From Alitta virens (lineage: Eukaryota; Annelida; Polychaeta; Phyllodocida; Nereididae), in the NCBI GenBank assembly GCA_932294295.1, contig OW028577.1, positions 9,382,001 through 9,446,000 of the forward strand: a stretch of DNA of 64,000 nucleotides, given 5' to 3'. The notes beneath the pieces were generated by a model. The model did not search any database, had not been told where the DNA came from, and was given only the letters and a program-made list of their open reading frames with translations. Positions 26,001 to 39,300 of this stretch are shown here, piece after piece. The position numbers and the translations under genes were made by a program. Every line of letters begins with the position of its first letter. Within the stretch, counting starts at the first letter, position 1.

Positions 26001-29000
26001 GGAATGGCAAAGTCCCATTAAATTATAAGAATCGAAAATGCAACTGACATTCAACCACAAAACTGGGAATAGACGTTGATATGCAATGAAAAAGGTCCAC
26101 TTCAGGTCTTTCGTCATTCAATGCAATTGGTGTCGAACCCTGAACCATCGTTTGAGCCCCCAACAACCCAGTTTATAGTAGTGCATGCATAAACACTCAG
26201 AGAAATGCATTGATCAACCACTTCAGCATTCATAGTTCATCTATGGTAAGGAAATATTGCCTATGGTGGCACCAGCTCCATTTTTGGCCGGCTTTGTCTG
26301 TGGACGATCTTGATAAAGTTATTGGGAAGCCACTCTCCAAATGGAGGGGAAAAAAGTACTCGGTAGTTTGACAATCGCCAATAGACCGCTGTAAGCCAGA
26401 CAATGGGGGTGACTTCGCATTTGCACCAGCCTTGGGACTGGGAGCCTTTCTGTACTGGCAGCAAAGGGTGCGTGTGAAACTGTGAATGGCTGAAAAGTCT
26501 CAGAATCCGGAAGCTGGATGGGAGGGCATAGTTCCCAAAAGTTTGGACCTTGAGTAATTAGTGCTTCTCAGCAGTTATGAAGGAAAATGAGATCTTAAAT
26601 GAGCTGCCAGGCCTAATGGTCCATGTCATTGGTGTAGGGCCATTAGTTCTTGTACATTTGACACGAGGGACTTAATTCATTAGGATGGCGATCGATAATT
26701 TTGCCTCTCGTCCTTGATTACCCTCGTTTTCTCGCTGGAAATCTCGCAGGCAATGGCTAAATGGCCAACGTCAATGTGCGTGCTACTTCCGTCCATTTGT
26801 ACCAGCGGAAATGTTTCAAGCTGCCTTATTAATAACCTAATGGCAGTCGAGGAGAACTTATCAAGCATTATGAGAAGCAAGGGATTCAAATAATGTGGCC
26901 TGAAATGCCTTAGTCTGCATCAATTGCTTGTATCATGCTTGTATTCACAAAGTTATGGGCTATGGAACTCTTGCTTGCATAATGTATTAAACCAATTTTC
27001 ATAGGCTGAATTGCAAAACGTCTGCATATCTCTTATATCATCTCAAGATTCATTCACAGGCGTAGTACACTTAAATTGTGAAACTTCCATTGAATGAAAA
27101 AAGCCCCAATACACATAAAACAGCAATTTAATGTCTACAGTGTATGAGGATGAACCTCGCGACTCTATGGCCAGAAAGCCTGAAATTGGCATGAGCTATT
27201 TGTAGTCAAAACGCCACAGGCCTCTTCTGCAATTTCCCCGGACTCGAAAGTCATCTCAGTCTGATGGATGTGACTGAAATAGAACCTTTTGCTGTGATTT
27301 CACGGAACGATTGAGACAGTTTTCGTGCTGTGTAAGGTCCCAGTATGACAGTCTCAGATAGAGGAATAAAGATGTTGCTTAAGCAGTTTTGTCACAGGCT
27401 CATATAAAGCATTTGGTAGTTACAAAGTTGTAGGCATTGCATGTTTGTTCTTTTGTGTTCTTTGTGTTTCCTGAAAGTGGTGGGAATTTAAATTTGCGAA
27501 ATACTTCTTTGAATAGGGCTTTGCGATTGTTCTATTTTTTAGTACAATTTGTCTGTCTGTGGATGACCTGGCGAAATTTATAGAAGGCCATTTTTTCATT
27601 GTAGTGTACATGGTAGTATGCATACACACACTTTGTCCCAACAATACTTGTCATTTCTGTATGTGACAGTCATTCGCAGTCAGTCTACATTCGTTGTCTG
27701 AACATGTCATCCTTTCAGTCTTCAGGCTGTACAAAGTACATGTGCAGCATTAATTGGGGGTTGGCAATTGGATGGGGCAGCCAGATTGTGCAACTCTGGG
27801 TTCATTGTGTAGTTCACAGCAGCAGTCGTATGGCAAATGTTATGTTATGCCAAGGTCTCGGGTCAATATGAGCTGGCTTGCTTATATTGGCCCAGAAGTG
27901 GCCCAGAATTGGCCCAGAAGGGGGAGGACCATCAGAATCACCCTGCATTACACCCTCTGACTGGGGGTGATCGATGTCTGCCTTGATCAGCAGGGGTTCG
28001 AAAAAACATAACTGCCACTGTCTTACCACTTGTTATATATGCCTGGAATTAGATGACCCGCTGGTTTGTTGTTCCTCTATTGAGAGAGGAAGTCTGAGGG
28101 ACAAAGAGGAATATGTAGAGAAGGGGGGGGGGGGGGTTAATATAGGAGGGGTGGAAGGGAGAGAAAAATGACAGAGATGCTAGAACCATACATAAACATT
28201 ACTCCAAAGTTAGGTCTTGATTTTTATATATTTTTAAGGAAACTGTATATGCTTGCTTATCCCAATTACTTTGTTATAACAGGCATAGCTGACTGAGAAT
28301 AATTAATGAAAATTAAAGGACTCTGTTTGGCTAATAATAACAACAACAGTCAATTGAGCTTATCAATAACAAATCAGGTCAGTATCAAGTACGTAGAGGT
28401 ATTTATCAAAGCCCACGTGGCTTCTAATGTAAAAGTAGCCTAGTAGGATGGAAGATATGAAGCTAACTTTCAATATTATTCTTTGTGTATATCCTTTGTG
28501 TATCCAGTTAAAAAGGTAAGTGTAACTGCAAGTGTATGTTGGGTATTTACTGCTCGCTATGATACTTCAAGTTTTATTTCAATAATTTTCAGTAAGTAAC
28601 TTACAGATGCGGTCTACAGTTCATCTGATTTTCATAGACCACAAAAAATATATCAGGTGCCTAGATCGTGATTCATTAATGTGGTGAGTGCTGTGTAGGT
28701 CTGTAGAGCTCATGGTCAAGGTATAATGCACACCTCAGAGCACTGAGAATATAATAAACACCTGTGAGGTGTGGTTGTTTAGATTGAGGGCGACTCAGAA
28801 GCATCCACAAGCCATGCTTGGGTTATTGTCAACAAAGCCAACAAAGAATGTCTGGTTTTCACACGATGATGTACATAGTATTCTTTGCAAATTATAATCT
28901 TCAGAAACAGACAAAACGAATGTAGTCACCTGTAATTTAAACATAATAACCAATATAGCTGGCAATTGACAGTGGAGCAGATTTATACAGCAAGAAATTA

Positions 29001-29721
29001 ACCAGGCCTTATTGCATATAACGTTCACAAAATTTTGGCTGGCTGACAGTTTACCTCACTTACAGCACAAAGTTGTAAAACAGACGGAGTCAATCACTAA
29101 CAGGCTCCACTCCACCCTGACAGTCAGTCTGACAAACTCCATGGGATTAAAGGAAGTCACTTCTCACAGGAACTAAACGAATTACTCGCTGTCCGTGTGC
29201 AAACCAGACCACTCCCTCAGAGACAATCAAGGGACACTTGTCAAAAGAAGTCACACTGTCTGTGTGCTTGGTGAACTGTTAGTCCCACAGAGTCCTTGAG
29301 GCTTTTTTTCATCAAACCAGCAGGGTACACACAGCGCAGTGGTCTACTGCAGTGCATTAGCCTTGAGAGGTTTAGATTTGAGCAAGTATAGTGTGATAAA
29401 TGAGTACCATTTGTTTATCACATTCCTGATTTGACCAACAAATATGATAGAAAAGTCAAAGTGAACTAAATCTACGCGTAGAAATAATAATCTTCATTTT
29501 TAAAGTCATATCCTATCATGAAGCCCCTGTGTACCCAACACTAGAGGTTACGTAACACATTAAGTATGACAACCCACAGGGGTAATTCGTTTGTATACCC
29601 TGGCGATATGTTTTGTCTAACACTAGGGTATCAAAGAAAAGCAGCAGGGACCTGGCGCATTGGGGCACGGGTCGATGTAATAATAGACTCAAACGGGTAG
29701 AGAACGTGTAAAAACACCCAC
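23067..29721. other. Region between the two candidate SDR first exons, no other gene recognised
   Basis: If the exon at 29722-29761 is used, this is part of a 10-kb first intron; otherwise it is intergenic. I found only low-complexity tracts: TA repeats near 23738-23756, a G run near 28123-28136, and GGCCCAGAA repeats near 27890-27920. Open frames are all under 80 codons without recognisable domains. Confidence 0.5.
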
Positions 29722-29761
29722 CTGAGAGCAGGACGACTTTGCCTTTCCATCTGACGCTCAT
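29722..29761 (-). CDS. Alternative first coding exon of the SDR gene (exon 1b)
   Basis: The exon begins with ATG and encodes 13 codons plus one base (MSVRWKGKVVLLS), followed by a donor G|GTGGGT. The pattern K-V-V-hydrophobic-hydrophobic-T/S-G is the first beta strand of an SDR Rossmann fold. The exon ends in the same phase (1) as exon 1a at 23030-23066 (MAPWHDKVVILT). Spliced to the exon at 19654 it restores SGSSSGIG, giving a 263-aa isoform. It could instead be the remnant first exon of a duplicated SDR paralogue whose other exons are absent here. The ATG overlaps a TGACGTCA palindrome. Confidence 0.6.
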
Positions 29762-29768
29762 GACGTCA
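29761..29768. promoter_or_regulatory. CRE-like palindrome TGACGTCA overlapping the exon 1b start codon
   Basis: TGACGTCA, the consensus CREB/ATF site, directly overlaps the ATG of exon 1b on the minus strand. It is followed by two more ACGTCA/ACGACG-like words up to 29785 in a CpG-richer stretch. Such a cluster fits a promoter for the upstream isoform. Binding is inference. Confidence 0.4.
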
Positions 29769-30824
29769 ATAACGTCAACGACGATTGCGTGGCACGTTGC
29801 TTCTAAAAACTCGAATGCAGAAGGTCCTGTGTGTGTGCACAGGACGTGAGGAGTCTCTGAACTGGAGAACTTTGAGGAAGTGTCAATTCAGTTGGCTGCT
29901 GGGGCGAATAGGGACAGCTAGAGAGACTGGCCCAGCGGCATGCACGATTGAAAGATTTGAGGCCTGCAGCCACAATACACTCGGCCAGAAGCGAGGCGAA
30001 ACACTGCCACCTAAATCTCGTCTGCTCTGATATCCACCGTGACTTGCCGATATTTACTTCCTGCGTCTATCGCGGTGGCTTTGGTCGTTACAGGGTGTTA
30101 CATCTGACCAAGGCTTGTTTTGGGTCAGGCATAAGAGGGTGCAGGGCTTCTGGAGTTACCCACCCTGCTATTTAAGCCTACCAGATGCGCCTAGGCCATT
30201 GTACCTGGCACTAGCGGTCGACCAGCTCAAGAGAATAATTGCATTTGGCCTAACTTTAGGGAAATTGCTTGGTGCAACTCCCGTAAGCAATATCCACCTA
30301 CTAACTGGGCCTACTTTATGACTATGCGAAATATCTATTTAACCATGAATAACTTTGTCAAAAATTTGTCAAAATGCTTAAACTTAGGCCTTAGTTCTTC
30401 GAGTAAACCTGGAACTGGATTGGGGCTAACTGATTTAGTCATTATTTTGACTACAGAGGCTTTTAGAAATTACGTAACACATTGCCTATGTATGTAGGCA
30501 TTACAAATTAATTCCTCGACCTTAAGAAATATCGAAATTCACCTTTTATCTGTAAATATATATATATATATATATATACCATATTACCCAAAATATTGAG
30601 AAAACCACATTTGGCGGCCATCGTGAATAGCTCAAAACACTCTTAAACAAATGTTAAAGGGTGCCTACCTGGCACCCTTGAGATTCGTAATCAGCACCCC
30701 AAAATTACCCAAAATCAAACAAAAACCCTTAACCCTTACGGTTCTAACAATAAAAAGTGACTTGGCTACTGGACTACATACATATATATACATATAGGCC
30801 TACTCATACAGTCTGCATCACTAG

Positions 30825-30895
30825 TAGCATACTGGGCTGCCAACCACTGCCATGGTTGCTGGGTTCGAATCCAGCCCACGTTGGAAGGTTGTTTC
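30825..30895 (+). repeat. tRNA-like B-box remnant (possible SINE fragment)
   Basis: GGTTCGAATCC at 30862-30872 matches the RNA polymerase III B box. It is flanked by a GCTGG/CCAGC inverted pair like a T arm. No full cloverleaf or good A box could be built upstream, so this is not a tRNA gene; a tRNA-derived SINE remnant is possible. Confidence 0.35.
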
Positions 30896-31042
30896 ATAAT
30901 TTGCCTTGTTATAGGCTATCTGAAACAAATACTATACGCACCTAAAGCACTTCTCACACACCCAACCACCCCAGGTGCAGGTTTGTCACAAAGCATTCGA
31001 CTAGGTATTCTAAAATTAGTCCAGCTAATCATCACTGGGGCA

Positions 31043-31080
31043 AAGCGGATGGGGGTAACTGCAGTTACCCCCATCCGCTT
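31043..31080. repeat. Perfect 38-bp palindrome
   Basis: The sequence runs from AAGCGGATGGGGGTAACT through GC to the exact inverse AGTTACCCCCATCCGCTT, with no spacer. The arm resembles the GATGGGGTAACT motif repeated just to the right. It could be a fused pair of transposon ends. Confidence 0.9.
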
Positions 31081-31227
31081 ATTTTACGTCATTCTGGACG
31101 AATTAGGAACTGTTTACTCCAGAATATGACTTCATTTACCTCTTATCCTATCATACACAACCGTTCTGCATGGTAGTGGATCCAGTGATATTTGTTTTAC
31201 TGCACGGAAATGAATGAGTTATTTTTA

Positions 31228-34200
31228 GTGGGGAGATGGGGTAACTCATTTTGTAAGTTATGCGGAGATGGGGTAACTTTGAGATTGAGATGGGGTAACT
31301 TAAGCACGGTGCAAGTACTAAAATCATAATTAGGCTTGACCCATTTTAATATGGCACATGTCAGCAATCAAGCCTATTAGTAAAGACATTCTCAAATTAA
31401 TTCAATAGTGTTTCCATATTTCTTCAACTACTGTACTCAGTGAGACTTAAATGGTAGGCAGATACTAAATAATGCTCTTCCCTCAGACAGTACAGCCGTT
31501 GCCAATGAACTTGACAAAAAACAACTTTCTGAACAGGTATATTTCCTATAATAAAGAAATATATTATTAATCACCCTAATATTTAAAAAACACAGAATTT
31601 TATAAATATGTATTTATTGTGCTTTAAGAAATTACTTGCCACTTTGTTATTGAAAAGGGCAAGTTAATGATGATTCAAATGAAAAAGAATTCCACCAATA
31701 ATGCAGCAATTATGTCTTGTTTTCGTACCACTGCAAAATTTGCTGGAAGTGACCATTTATTTATTGAAATTTACTTACTCCTATAAAATAGCGGTTTCGA
31801 GACTTTTCAGTGATCTTATTAAAGGGAAACTAAAGGAAATTTGCATGTTAATTTTAAAAGTTCAATTAGATGACAATGAACCCATTGCCGTAAATACAAG
31901 TGTTTAAAAGTCTAATTTAGTATGATTTTGAGTCAATTAAAAGTGCAGTTTGCACCATCCGCCACAACGCTGGGGGGCGCCATTATTGCACACGGCACCT
32001 AAACTAGTGACGTCACTTATGTCCTATAAGTAATAATTATAATGCTGCACTGATTGCAATCCGTTTCATTATTGAAAGTATACGACTATAAATGTGAAAA
32101 TGGCACTTCTTGAAATACTCCATAAATGCAATTAAGCGATTTGTATTTAACACTATTAGATAGGCCTATATATTTGCTCCATTGGCAAACTACTCTGTTG
32201 CCATTTTATCCAAAGCCTGTATATTGCATCCGTATTTTACAGATTATATACCACTTTTTCCTAAGCATGGGTGTTTTTAAGATGAAAGTTATAAGATAAT
32301 CATTTCAATAATTGTTTTGTTTAATTAAAAAAATTTTTGTAAAGGCACATTATGTTCTGAGCCTTAAGCGTACCATATAATATCAACTCTCATTATAGAG
32401 ACCATAATTAAGGTATTGATTTATCAAACTATAAGATAGTAATAAATTAACCTTAATTATCATATTTTGCTGGGAATAAAAACGCACGTCCAAATGTCGG
32501 TAACGGGTATAAATTGCATTTGGAAAAGTGGTATTCTAAATCAATAAATCCATGTCTACAATACTTAGGCTATATGGCCAGTTGAGCATCACACCTACAT
32601 TGGGAGACTGAATTACAATTAGCAGCTGATAATGCTGATTAGTATAAACTAGTATAGCATGCCCTGGAGATAATTGCAATTCAGATTCGGGAATTCGTTC
32701 TTACATTTAATTTAGATTGTTTCAGTCTTTTTGTAATGAAAAAATATGGAGAACTGTATCCAAAATACTATTTTAAAATGGCTTAACACCTTCATAAATA
32801 GGCCCTGTAAACACAAGGTTAAATTGTTAAGACAGCTATATGGGCAAGAGTCGCATAGGACATGATAGGAGCACTGCAAATCTGATATAATTAGGTTACT
32901 CCCCAGTTAGCTCTCTGGACCATCCTCTAGTCTCTATTAGATATCTGCTAGCTTGCTTTTAGAATCACTTTAGATTTGATTTTAAAGCAATTAGTTTTTT
33001 TTTTCTTTTAAATATGGACTTGTAAGTGATTTTAAGAATTGTTCAAATGCACAAATGGATCTAAATTAAAATATTTTTTTCAGAGTGCAAAGGCTGTCAT
33101 CTTATGTCATTGTGTTATATAAATGTGTACTTAATTGCCATTCTGATAAAATACTCAAAATACTCATTTGCACCTAATCATTTAGTTCTCATGCATATCT
33201 GCCAATTGATCTAAAACATGCTTCTCATACATGGATAGATAGATCTATAGATCTATTCTAACATTGTTCAGTGGCAATTAAGTTAACACAGGCAATTAAC
33301 TTAACCAAGGCTGAAGTGCAATTAACACCAGTCCTTCTGTCTGCCAAGTGCTGGTCATTTCTCACCAATGGTGAGCAAGGACAACAGTGACGTATTTCCG
33401 GCGAGTGCAAAAACACCCCCGGGAAAGTCGAAAATGGCGGCCTCCGTAGTTCACAAAACGGGATAATAAATACAGTATATCACTTTACCAGTGGATATAT
33501 ACAAGTTAGGAAAGCGTAGATGTGTTCCAATGAACCAAAGCTAACATCTGAGAGTTAAAGTGCTGAAGGGGTTAGTTCCCCTTTAACAATATATATATAT
33601 AATTTTTATTGACAGTAAAATATCATCCATGATATATATCTCATAAATAAAATAAAGAACAGAAAATACAGGAATACAGAAAATACAGAAATGTTCAAAT
33701 AAAATTTGTAAACTAGATAAGCATATGTTATACTAGTAACGCGGTTCCAGCCCCCAGACTTAATTTTTTTTTAATAATGTTTATAGTAACATCTATGTAT
33801 GTATACTGTACAGTGTCAGAAGATGGAGAACATATAACAATGATGCAGGCCCTCGTTGGAATGACTTATAATGAGTCATATATTCGTTAATATACTCAGT
33901 CCAAAGAATCCAAAGTACTCAAATTACATGGGCCTTGTTAGCTCCGAACAACTAGAGGGGAGGGGGAGGGACAATAATATACATTGTAACAATTCAAAAA
34001 CTGTGTAAACGTGTCCTCCTGCCCACCCCGCTGAAATAAGGCCCATGACTCAGACAATAATAATATATCTGATATTAGAAATTTAGAAGAAACAGGCTTA
34101 TATTCATTACACTGTCATAATCTGGGCTGTAGGTCTATCATACTAAACAAATATTTTTGCCATTTCCAGCTGTTTTTTGTTAATATCATCCCTCACTTTC

Positions 34201-34622
34201 AAGAAATACGAATTAAAATTCTGAAGTATTTCTACACAAAGCATTTGGCAACAGCGAGACTGCCCAACTTAATTGTAGCTGCTTGGATACTCAATAGTTA
34301 TAATATATGTAACACTTGAAGTGTGGGCCTATACATGTTCAATATATGAAGTATTTGTAGGCCTAGTCCTGATGTCATTATCACTATTTTTCTAGTTATT
34401 GCAGACTTACAGTAAAATTTGCTGAAAGTAGTAATTTGTTTACTGACGAATATAATGAATGTCTTTCTATTTTTGAAATATATCATACACACACGTATGT
34501 ATGTTTAAAATATTTTTTGTAATTTTCAACATTTTTTTTATGATAGCGTAGTTATTGAAGACAGAGAAAGCTTCAAGTTGCCCCATCTTTCAAGCATTTC
34601 ATAATCCAGTTACCCCATCCCT
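31228..34622. mobile_element. Possible large element bounded by inverted GATGGGGTAACT motifs
   Basis: Three direct copies of GATGGGGTAACT lie at 31235-31305. Inverted versions, GTTGCCCCATC and AGTTACCCCATCC, lie at 34577-34587 and 34608-34620. The interval between contains another element (31819-33586) and no transposase frame. The terminal match is only about 12 bp and no target duplication was identified, so the boundaries are provisional. Confidence 0.35.
31819..33586. mobile_element. TTAA-flanked inverted-repeat element, non-autonomous
   Basis: The left end is TTAA followed by AGGGAAACTAA. The right end is TTAGTTCCCCT followed by TTAA, an inverted repeat with one mismatch and one indel. 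A second inverted pair lies inside: GGGGGCGCCATTAT near 31972 against AAAATGGCGGCCTCC near 33431. TTAA at both edges is the target signature of piggyBac-type elements. No transposase is encoded in about 1.77 kb. Superfamily is inference. Confidence 0.5.
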
Positions 34623-35189
34623 CTGCTTCAGTTCCCGAGTTTTTTCTTTTGTGGATTATCAATTTATGGCATATTTTACATCATTGTGTTCTAAATGCTA
34701 TGTAGGGCCTACTGACAAACCTAATCTTTTATCAAACCAGCCTTATTTACCTGTAAAAGTACAGAAAATACATTATTGAACTGTGAATTCATGACACGGG
34801 ATAGCATGTAAGCCCATACTAACAGGCCTACAATTGTTTATTATGACATCAGTACGGCAGTAGATCCCCTACAGTTTACCTTACACTGAAATATCTATCT
34901 TTACTAACAATACCCTCATTGTCAGATGAAAGCCAGAATCCATGACGTCATAAGCTTATGCCTACAATAAATGATGACGTCATCTTTGTGACGTCACTAT
35001 TTATATTGTCAATGAAATTACTGAAAATATGTAACAAAGGTGAGTTATCGATTTGGGTTAGCCCCATGGGACTGGCTTGCATTGGGAGGCAGTCTGTTCG
35101 GGCTAATTTGGGTTAAAAATTAATTGATACAGTACTGCCATTGATTTCATGACCGTGTGAAATTTGTAGATGTCATAGTATAATAATTA

Positions 35190-35530
35190 TTTATAAGTGT
35201 CATGTAAGCTCTGTAGCAGTGTAGGCCTTTTTATGAAGAGATATCTATCTAGAGATCCATTTCCGTGTCGTTTGACAGGGAGACACTTGTCTGGTTTTGT
35301 TTGCATGAGCTTCATTGATGCCGAGACATCACCCCCTTCCTTCGTCTTTGATCTTGGCAAGCTGGCCAATCCGTTGCTGAGGTACACAAGGCAGTTGCCA
35401 GGGTTGATCTCATGCAAGATTCACCATCTCTGTCTGACTTCTGCACCTTCAAACAATATCTTCCTGGCTCTAGAAGGCTGCGCAAGGTCTTTGATCTTGT
35501 TGCAGTTGAGGCCTAGATCAAGATTCAAGG
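35190..35530 (+). other. Possible 5' untranslated exon of the NSUN7-like gene
   Basis: The segment is less AT-rich than its flanks and ends in a strong donor, CAAGGG|GTAGGTGAA, at 35530. A good acceptor (TTCTGATTTCAG) ends at 36244, 95 bp before the NSUN7-like ATG. Together they could be a non-coding first exon and intron. There is no independent evidence. Open frames on either strand show no recognisable domain. Confidence 0.2.
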
Positions 35531-35850
35531 GGTAGGTGAACTTAGTTTTAGCACAATTTTCATTCTTTTCATACCATAAAATTATTTTTAACATCTCTCT
35601 TAAGACTCTATAACCAAGGCCTACTGCGTGTGTCACTTTCCGGCCATACAGAGTTAAAAGTAGGCCTGTAGACTATATAGGGGGGTGGATGCGTTTTAGT
35701 TTTTCATAAATTTTAGGCCTAAAGACACAGAAGATCAGACCAGACAGGTTACCATGTAATTTATAGTGAGTCCATCAATGACTCAATTGAAATTCCATTA
35801 TATAGTATATATAGCCTTTTTCAAATAAATCAAAATGTTGACCTTCAGCT

Positions 35851-35897
35851 TTGCCTCAGTGCCATTGCCTCAGTGTCATTGCCTCAGTGCCATTGCC
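35851..35897 (+). repeat. Tandem repeat, three 14-bp units (TTGCCTCAGTGCCA)
   Basis: Three consecutive units with one substitution in the second are followed by a partial fourth. It is a simple non-coding tandem repeat. Confidence 0.9.
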
Positions 35898-36339
35898 ACT
35901 GAAGAGCAAATCTGAACTGTCTTAACTTAGAAACCTTTCCCACATTAATATATAGGCCTATAAAACACATTTTGGATGTAAAGCCATCTAACTAAATTTG
36001 TAACTCATGCTCTAAAACTTTGTATTAATAGTAATTTAAAAATAGGGCTACATATTAAAATTACCTATAGAAGAAGTGCAGTTGGTTGTAATGTGTTCAA
36101 AGATTAGTTTAAATTTTGGGAGTCCATGCTGCAGGTATTTCATAGAACGTGTAGATCTACATAAGCCTATACATGTATAGGGGGCCAATATTAACGTTTA
36201 ATAAAGTATGTGAACATTATATCCTTCTCTTGTTCTGATTTCAGCCTTCAAAGTACCAGAAGTAAAATGAATTCTCTTGGGAATTCGTAACATTTTTCCA
36301 AGGTAATCAGTTGGGACAGTGAGATAGAATATTTGAGAC

Positions 36340-39300
36340 ATGGCAGAGCAGGAGGAATTGCGCGTCACGGAGGGCGCTGGAGACAGCGTCAAAGCGCACT
36401 CAGAAGCGTCACAACATGAAAAGCCACAGGTGGACGCGCAACCAGCTAAGTCAGAAGAAACGCAAGACGCCCAATCACGACCCAATGACGTCCCTCATAA
36501 CGCTGGGAGTCCCCGCGACGTCACGACAATCCCAGAAGAAAGTGAGGATTTCCAGACGATCCCAGAGCCAGAAACAGGAGTGCAGGTTTTGGAGTCTTTG
36601 AACGAAGCACCCCGCCTTGCTGACTTGAATCCATCACGAACAAGGAATATTCTGAAAAGGGCCTTAGCCAATGGCCTCATCCGCAATGACTCGGAAAACC
36701 TTTTCCCTCCTAAAAAGGGCCATGCACCTTCGGGCCGACATATTCTAAAGAGCGCAAGCATTGTGAAAACGCTGAGGACGTTTTCAGCCAACAAATCATT
36801 GGATCCAAATTCCAGGCCCATCAAGCCCTACAAACCGCGCTACGAATGGAATCGCGATAAAATGCTGTCGGAAGATCAGAAGTCGTACTTGAGGAGTTTC
36901 TTCCATAAAGAACCCTGCCCTTATGGCCACAGAGTGTTCAGTCATGCCGCTGCCCTGTTTGGAATTCTCATGCATGACCTCGAGGAGACGAATCCCTCCG
37001 CCAGGCGGCGCAAAGCGGAAGAAGCCAAGCAGAAATTAGCCGAGATGCCCGACCCTGATTATGCAAGTGCTACTGAACAAAGACTTGCGTTCCATCTGAC
37101 CTTCAGCTGCCTCAAGTGTAAGTAGAGGACAGTTCCACTTTAAATTTTATAGTTAGATATCTACAGCCCATTTATATGTATCCCTCGGCCTACTTTTTGT
37201 AATGCAAAATATATTCTACTTTGTGATTAGCTTCATAACATACAACAATGACAGGCCTACTATGCAAAAACAGGTCTTGTATCAGTGTATTGTCATACAT
37301 ATATATATATAGATACAGCATCAGTCGATAAACATTTATAATATTTCTAACAGCAACAGTGCATGCATCTGGTTGCCATGGACAGCTTGTGGTGACTTAT
37401 CATGAAAGAACTTCGTCCTAAAGCCGTATTCTTTGAGTGGCCGAATAAAATGTAATATGCAAAGCAGCCTTGGAGTGTATCGCAGTGCTTTGTGTAGGCC
37501 TGTTATCATCAATATTTTATCAGGCTTATTTTTATTCCACCAGCTAAAAATAGGCCTATATCTTATGAACCGCTAAGATCAACAATACATTTTTTTAATG
37601 ACTAAGAAGTCATTCATTCTAGACACAGACAAAACATGTAAATATTCGTCAAATGTCTAAAACAAATAGGCTGAGCACTTCAAATGGTAACACATAGTAT
37701 GCAGGATCATGCACATTTAGGACACCTGCAAATCTTAACTTAAGCCTGTGAAGACTATTGTTTAGCAATTGAGTCACTTGTCTTGTGAGAAATACCATGC
37801 AATAATCGCCTGTGATTGCAAACTTAGTAATGAGATTTGGATTTCAAGAATCACTAATCATCTATATCTGCACTGACATGCATGTGACTGCATGGATTGC
37901 ACTATGTAAAATTTTGCACTATATTGCATTACAACTGTAAGGTCCTTCAGACTTGACTCAAACAAACTCAAAGAATACATTTTGAAGCTTTATTGGCCCT
38001 GCCCTAGCCAAACGTCCTGCCTATACCATTCTATGGACCAAACTCAATCAAACTGATGCTGCCAGCATCCCTGTAGCCCCCAGCAGCCCACTCTGGCCAA
38101 TAGGAACCCAGCCATGCCCCTATCACGTGCTCCCCTTACTGGGGCATAGGAAATGCCCCACATTCTAGGTCAACGGCCTCACTGAGGTCACTGGGGTCAT
38201 GGGAACGGGTAACATTCGAAAAACGGATTCCAGGTCATCACACTGTCCCCTCCTACAAATGAGGCATGTCCTCATGCCTCCGACAGGGCCCAGAGGAGAC
38301 CTAATCACCAATGTCTTCCGGGGGGGATGGAGGCAGCATCAACAGTGACTTTTAGCAAAGTACCCACTATTGGTTAACAATGAATAGGACGATTTGACTA
38401 GCGATCAGGGCAGACATGTCATAAGCAACAACACTACATCAACGACAACAACAACAACCCACCCCAGCCCAATGATAGCTGAGCACAAACACACAATATT
38501 CAGCACATAACAAGGCCATTACTGGCACAACAATATGGCTTCCGTTCAAAGTCCACAAGAGTCCACAATGATTTCACACTTTTTCTTAACAATAAAGAGT
38601 CAATCCTCCTGGTCCCTGTCACTGGGCACTAGCTCCAGGGGAGCTGTCAGTCACACTCCAGAGGCACAGTCCACTCACACAGTCCTGGGACTAGTCACAG
38701 TTCAAAGCCAAACACCGTCTTAAGCTGGCTTTCCATATACACGTTTTGCGGTCCGTATGTCCGTCATCCGTTGTCCGTTTTTTACCATCCGTTGTCCGTC
38801 ATCCGTTGTCCGTATTATACCTTTCCATATGTACGTGCGTTAGTAGAAAGTTAGTTCTATCAGCTAATTGATTGATTAGGCCTAATTGGAATTTGCTGTC
38901 TATAAAAAGTGTGTCAGTGTCTTACTGAATTGTAATTGACTTGTCAATATAGTTTGTTCAAAGGTGTCAGTCAATTGCAATTATTGCCTGGTTAATTAGG
39001 GTTCATATAAGGGCAAGTCACTGCCTTAATAAATTTCCTGCACCAATCAGCATTAGCTATCTGCCACTCGAAATGTAATAAGTCTTGTTCGTGTATGTAA
39101 AAATAAAAATATTAATTGTATAATTAATAGCGAGATTCTACCATAATGTAGATACGCATGTCTACTTACCTGTTCAGCTAAATATTGGCATAAGTCAACA
39201 AAAGGACTTTCCACTAAGAAAGGATAGACGTTTTGTGTCTGGTTGTCTGTCTATTCAAATGAAAACATATTATATTTAGGCCTTTTCGTTTATTAATTTA

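Noticed and set aside
30825..30895. tRNA gene around GGTTCGAATCC
   Set aside because: No acceptor stem, D arm or anticodon arm can be formed in register; only a B-box-like block remains.
35187..35636. Minus-strand frames of 76 and 71 codons in one register separated by a stop
   Set aside because: The text looks somewhat protein-like but matches nothing I recognise. The only supported signal is a plus-strand splice donor at 35530.
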